43,733 nt of DNA from an uncultured Bacilli bacterium (lineage in GTDB: Bacteria > Bacillota_I > Bacilli_A > RF39 > UBA660): contig CANQGB010000007.1 in NCBI GenBank assembly GCA_947600335.1, positions 1 to 43,733 of the forward strand, written 5' to 3'. A program made the position numbers and the translations under genes. Below are positions 42,414 to 43,733 of the stretch, one piece after another. Every line of letters starts with the position of its first letter. The stretch's first letter is position 1. Under the pieces are notes generated by a model that did not search any database, was not told the origin of the DNA, and saw nothing but the letters and a program-made list of their open reading frames with translations.

Positions 42414-43319
42414 ATGAAAGTATTAAGTTTAACGGAACCTTTTGCTACTTTAATTCAAGAAAAAAAGAAAAAAATCGAAACTAGAAGTTGGCAAACTGCT
42501 TATCGCGGAGAATTATATATTCATGCTAGTCAAACAAAGCCGTCTTCCAAAGATTTAGAAAATGCCGAATTAATGGCTCTTCTTGATAATCAAAGTTTAA
42601 ATTTTGGCAATATAATATGCAAATGTAATTTAGTTGACTGTGTTTATATGACTAAAGAATTTGTGGAAAATATGAAAAAGAATAACTATCAAGAATATAT
42701 CTGTGGTGATTATCAAGAGGGGAGATATGCTTGGATATTAAAAGACATTGAGACTATCAAACCTCTTAAGGCCAAAGGCCAACTTAGCATTTGGAATTAT
42801 TATAATGACCATGAAATAATGCATTTAATGCAAGAAATTGCGTATGGTTGGGTAGATAAAAAATTAAGAAAACAAAGTTTGGTTGATGAAACTTTTTCTG
42901 ATAATTATATGTTACAAACTCCCCAAGAAATTATTAAAAATAAAATCGGGGTGTGCTGGGACCAAGTAGAACTTGAAAGATATTATTTCAAAGGTAATAC
43001 TTGGAATATCAAGACTTATTTTATTGTTCATTATGATGATGATAAATGTCCAACTCATACATTTTTAACTTATGAAAAGAATGGTAAATGCTATTGGTTT
43101 GAACATGCTTGGAAAAGATTTACCGGAATACATGAATATGGTAACCAAAAAGATTTATTGTTAGATGTTAGAAATAAATTTATTAAGTTTGAATTAAACA
43201 ATAAATGTAATATGGAAAATCTTATTGTTTATGAATATCAAAAACCAAAGTATCATATAACTACTGAAGAGTTTTACAAACACTGCGAGTCAGGAGTTAA
43301 AATGTGCTTGTTAAAGTAA
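42414..43319 (+). CDS. ASCH domain fused to transglutaminase-like domain
   Basis: 301 residues. The N-terminal ~125 are an ASCH/PUA-like domain: VLSLTEPFATLIQEKKKKIETRSWQTAYRGELYIHASQ and, later, YAWILKDIE, a probable RNA- or modified-base-binding fold. Residues ~135-300 look like a transglutaminase/cysteine-protease-like fold with IGVCWDQ (Cys181), TYFIVHYDDDKCPTHTFLTY (His215) and WFEHAWK as candidate triad region. The fusion suggests recognition of a nucleotide-like or peptide signal coupled to an enzyme. AGGTG precedes the ATG. Confidence 0.78.
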   Translation: MKVLSLTEPFATLIQEKKKKIETRSWQTAYRGELYIHASQTKPSSKDLENAELMALLDNQSLNFGNIICKCNLVDCVYMTKEFVENMKKNNYQEYICGDYQEGRYAWILKDIETIKPLKAKGQLSIWNYYNDHEIMHLMQEIAYGWVDKKLRKQSLVDETFSDNYMLQTPQEIIKNKIGVCWDQVELERYYFKGNTWNIKTYFIVHYDDDKCPTHTFLTYEKNGKCYWFEHAWKRFTGIHEYGNQKDLLLDVRNKFIKFELNNKCNMENLIVYEYQKPKYHITTEEFYKHCESGVKMCLLK

Positions 43320-43336
43320 TAAAGATATGATAGAAT
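43308..43336 (+). promoter_or_regulatory. Candidate plus-strand promoter of an antisense RNA
   Basis: TTGTTA (43308-43313), 17-base spacer, TAGAAT (43331-43336). Transcription from about 43343 would run against the small-peptide mRNA. No plus-strand ORF of note follows. Confidence 0.4.
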
Positions 43337-43362
43337 GAATATAGGTAAAGAAATTTACATAA

Positions 43363-43403
43363 AATAAAAAAGGAAAGCAATTCAGTTTTGGAATGCTGAA
43401 TGC
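43363..43403 (-). terminator. Terminator of the small-peptide transcript
   Basis: Minus strand: GCATTCAG and CTGAATTGC arms around a 10-base loop, then TTTCCTTTTTT. Confidence 0.65.
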
Positions 43404-43445
43404 CTACCTATAAAAGATTCGGCATTTAAACAATAAGTTTAAGTG

Positions 43446-43541
43446 TCATTTTATTTTGGAGATAGCCAATAACAAAGAAAGGCTTAAAATAAAAAATGAA
43501 ATGTATTTTAGAAGATAGAGTATAAACGTCTTGCATTTCAT
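43446..43541 (-). CDS. 31-residue hydrophobic peptide, possible type I toxin
   Basis: MKCKTFILYLLKYISFFI followed by a Leu/Ser-rich helix and ending ISKIK: one membrane-spanning stretch bounded by Lys. AAAGGAG lies 10 bases upstream. An extended -10 (TGTTATAAT) precedes it, and a hairpin terminator follows, so a dedicated transcript of roughly 240 bases is plausible. The coding region is highly self-complementary (TGAAATG near the start pairs with CATTTCA downstream), as in toxin mRNAs that hide their start. I recognise no named family. Confidence 0.45.
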   Translation of the reverse strand: MKCKTFILYLLKYISFFILSLSLLLAISKIK

Positions 43542-43609
43542 ATTTAACCAGCTCCTTTCATTAAAAAGAAGAGGTAGACACCAGCAACTAAATCACTTTC
43601 CTGAATATT

Positions 43610-43618
43610 ATTATAACA
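43610..43618 (-). promoter_or_regulatory. Extended -10 promoter of the small-peptide transcript
   Basis: Minus strand TGTTATAAT, with a 12-bp palindrome AAACATATGTTT just upstream (43618-43629). The leader to the peptide start is about 60 bases. Bases 43630-43733 hold only AT-rich sequence, possibly a plus-strand promoter for a gene beyond the window. Confidence 0.45.
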
Positions 43619-43733
43619 AACATATGTTTAAAACTATTAACATTGCGTCGTTAAAATGACAAATTTCTTTTTTCTTCTATGTTATATTATAAATGTAAAG
43701 AAAATACCATATAGATATTGTAATTAAAAGTAA

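Noticed and set aside
43320-43600. Plus-strand structured RNA such as 6S RNA or tmRNA
   Set aside because: There are several good stems (e.g. TATAGGTA/TACCTATA), but no family signature; the minus-strand reading with promoter, SD, peptide and terminator explains more of the sequence.
1-43733. Mycoplasma-type genetic code
   Set aside because: TGA serves as a normal stop (e.g. 16563-16565 and the ATGA overlap at 29373), and Trp is encoded by TGG.
1-43733. tRNA or rRNA genes
   Set aside because: No cloverleaf with a GTTC-type T-loop and no rRNA-like stretch was seen on either strand.

Overview
The window reads as a chromosomal segment of a low-GC Bacillota bacterium, most likely a Bacilli/Erysipelotrichia-like gut lineage. 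The evidence is the strong AT bias, AGGAGG-type ribosome binding sites, a Gram-positive T-box leader on tyrS, monoderm-type wall genes (SEDS protein, UppP), a CotY/CotZ-like spore-coat protein, and TGA used as a normal stop (e.g. 16563-16565), which excludes the Mycoplasma code. Lineage assignment is inference.

Region 1 (1-7357) is mostly core: a 5'-incomplete surface-type protein, T-box plus tyrS, a small Gly/Tyr-rich protein, a RodA/FtsW-type protein, an orphan PTS EIIB-like protein, a spore-coat-like protein with a mother-cell-sigma-like promoter, and a minus-strand trio (metallophosphoesterase, CPBP protease, thioredoxin-like).

Region 2 (7358-11500) is a small, decaying defence-type island: intact dinD, a dinD fragment, an AbiL/RloAB-like pair with a shortened RloB, and a YhcG (DUF1016) pseudogene. 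Three copies of an 80-bp two-hairpin element separate these modules. Both hairpins encode, in relic form, the same DinD motif ([DN]HFxxxxKM) that is itself a perfect 28-bp palindrome inside dinD.

Region 3 (11642-37904) is the centrepiece: about 26 kb, nearly all on the plus strand, joining a Tad-type pilus set (CpaB, CpaF/TadA ATPase, TadB, TadC, TadZ-like protein, and five pilin-like proteins with related N-termini) to a type IV secretion set (three VirB2-like two-TM proteins, VirB6-like, PrgI/VirB3-like, VirB4 split in two, a SpoIID-like/M23/lysozyme wall-hydrolase fusion, a possible VirB8-like protein, VirD4). It opens with a 1118-residue secreted Cys-rich protein. No relaxase, integrase, replication gene or prepilin peptidase is visible, and housekeeping genes flank it, so I infer a resident pilus or secretion machine rather than an ordinary conjugative element. 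A reverse-oriented DUF4143 ATPase gene sits just before virD4, next to three 23-bp direct repeats.

Region 4 (37937-43319) returns to core genes: a short rhodanese, a DedA/TVP38-type protein, rmuC, uppP, a small membrane protein, a DUF3603-like protein, a lipoprotein and an ASCH-transglutaminase-like fusion. The last 400 bases hold a candidate type I toxin-antitoxin unit: a 31-residue hydrophobic peptide on the minus strand and a facing promoter.
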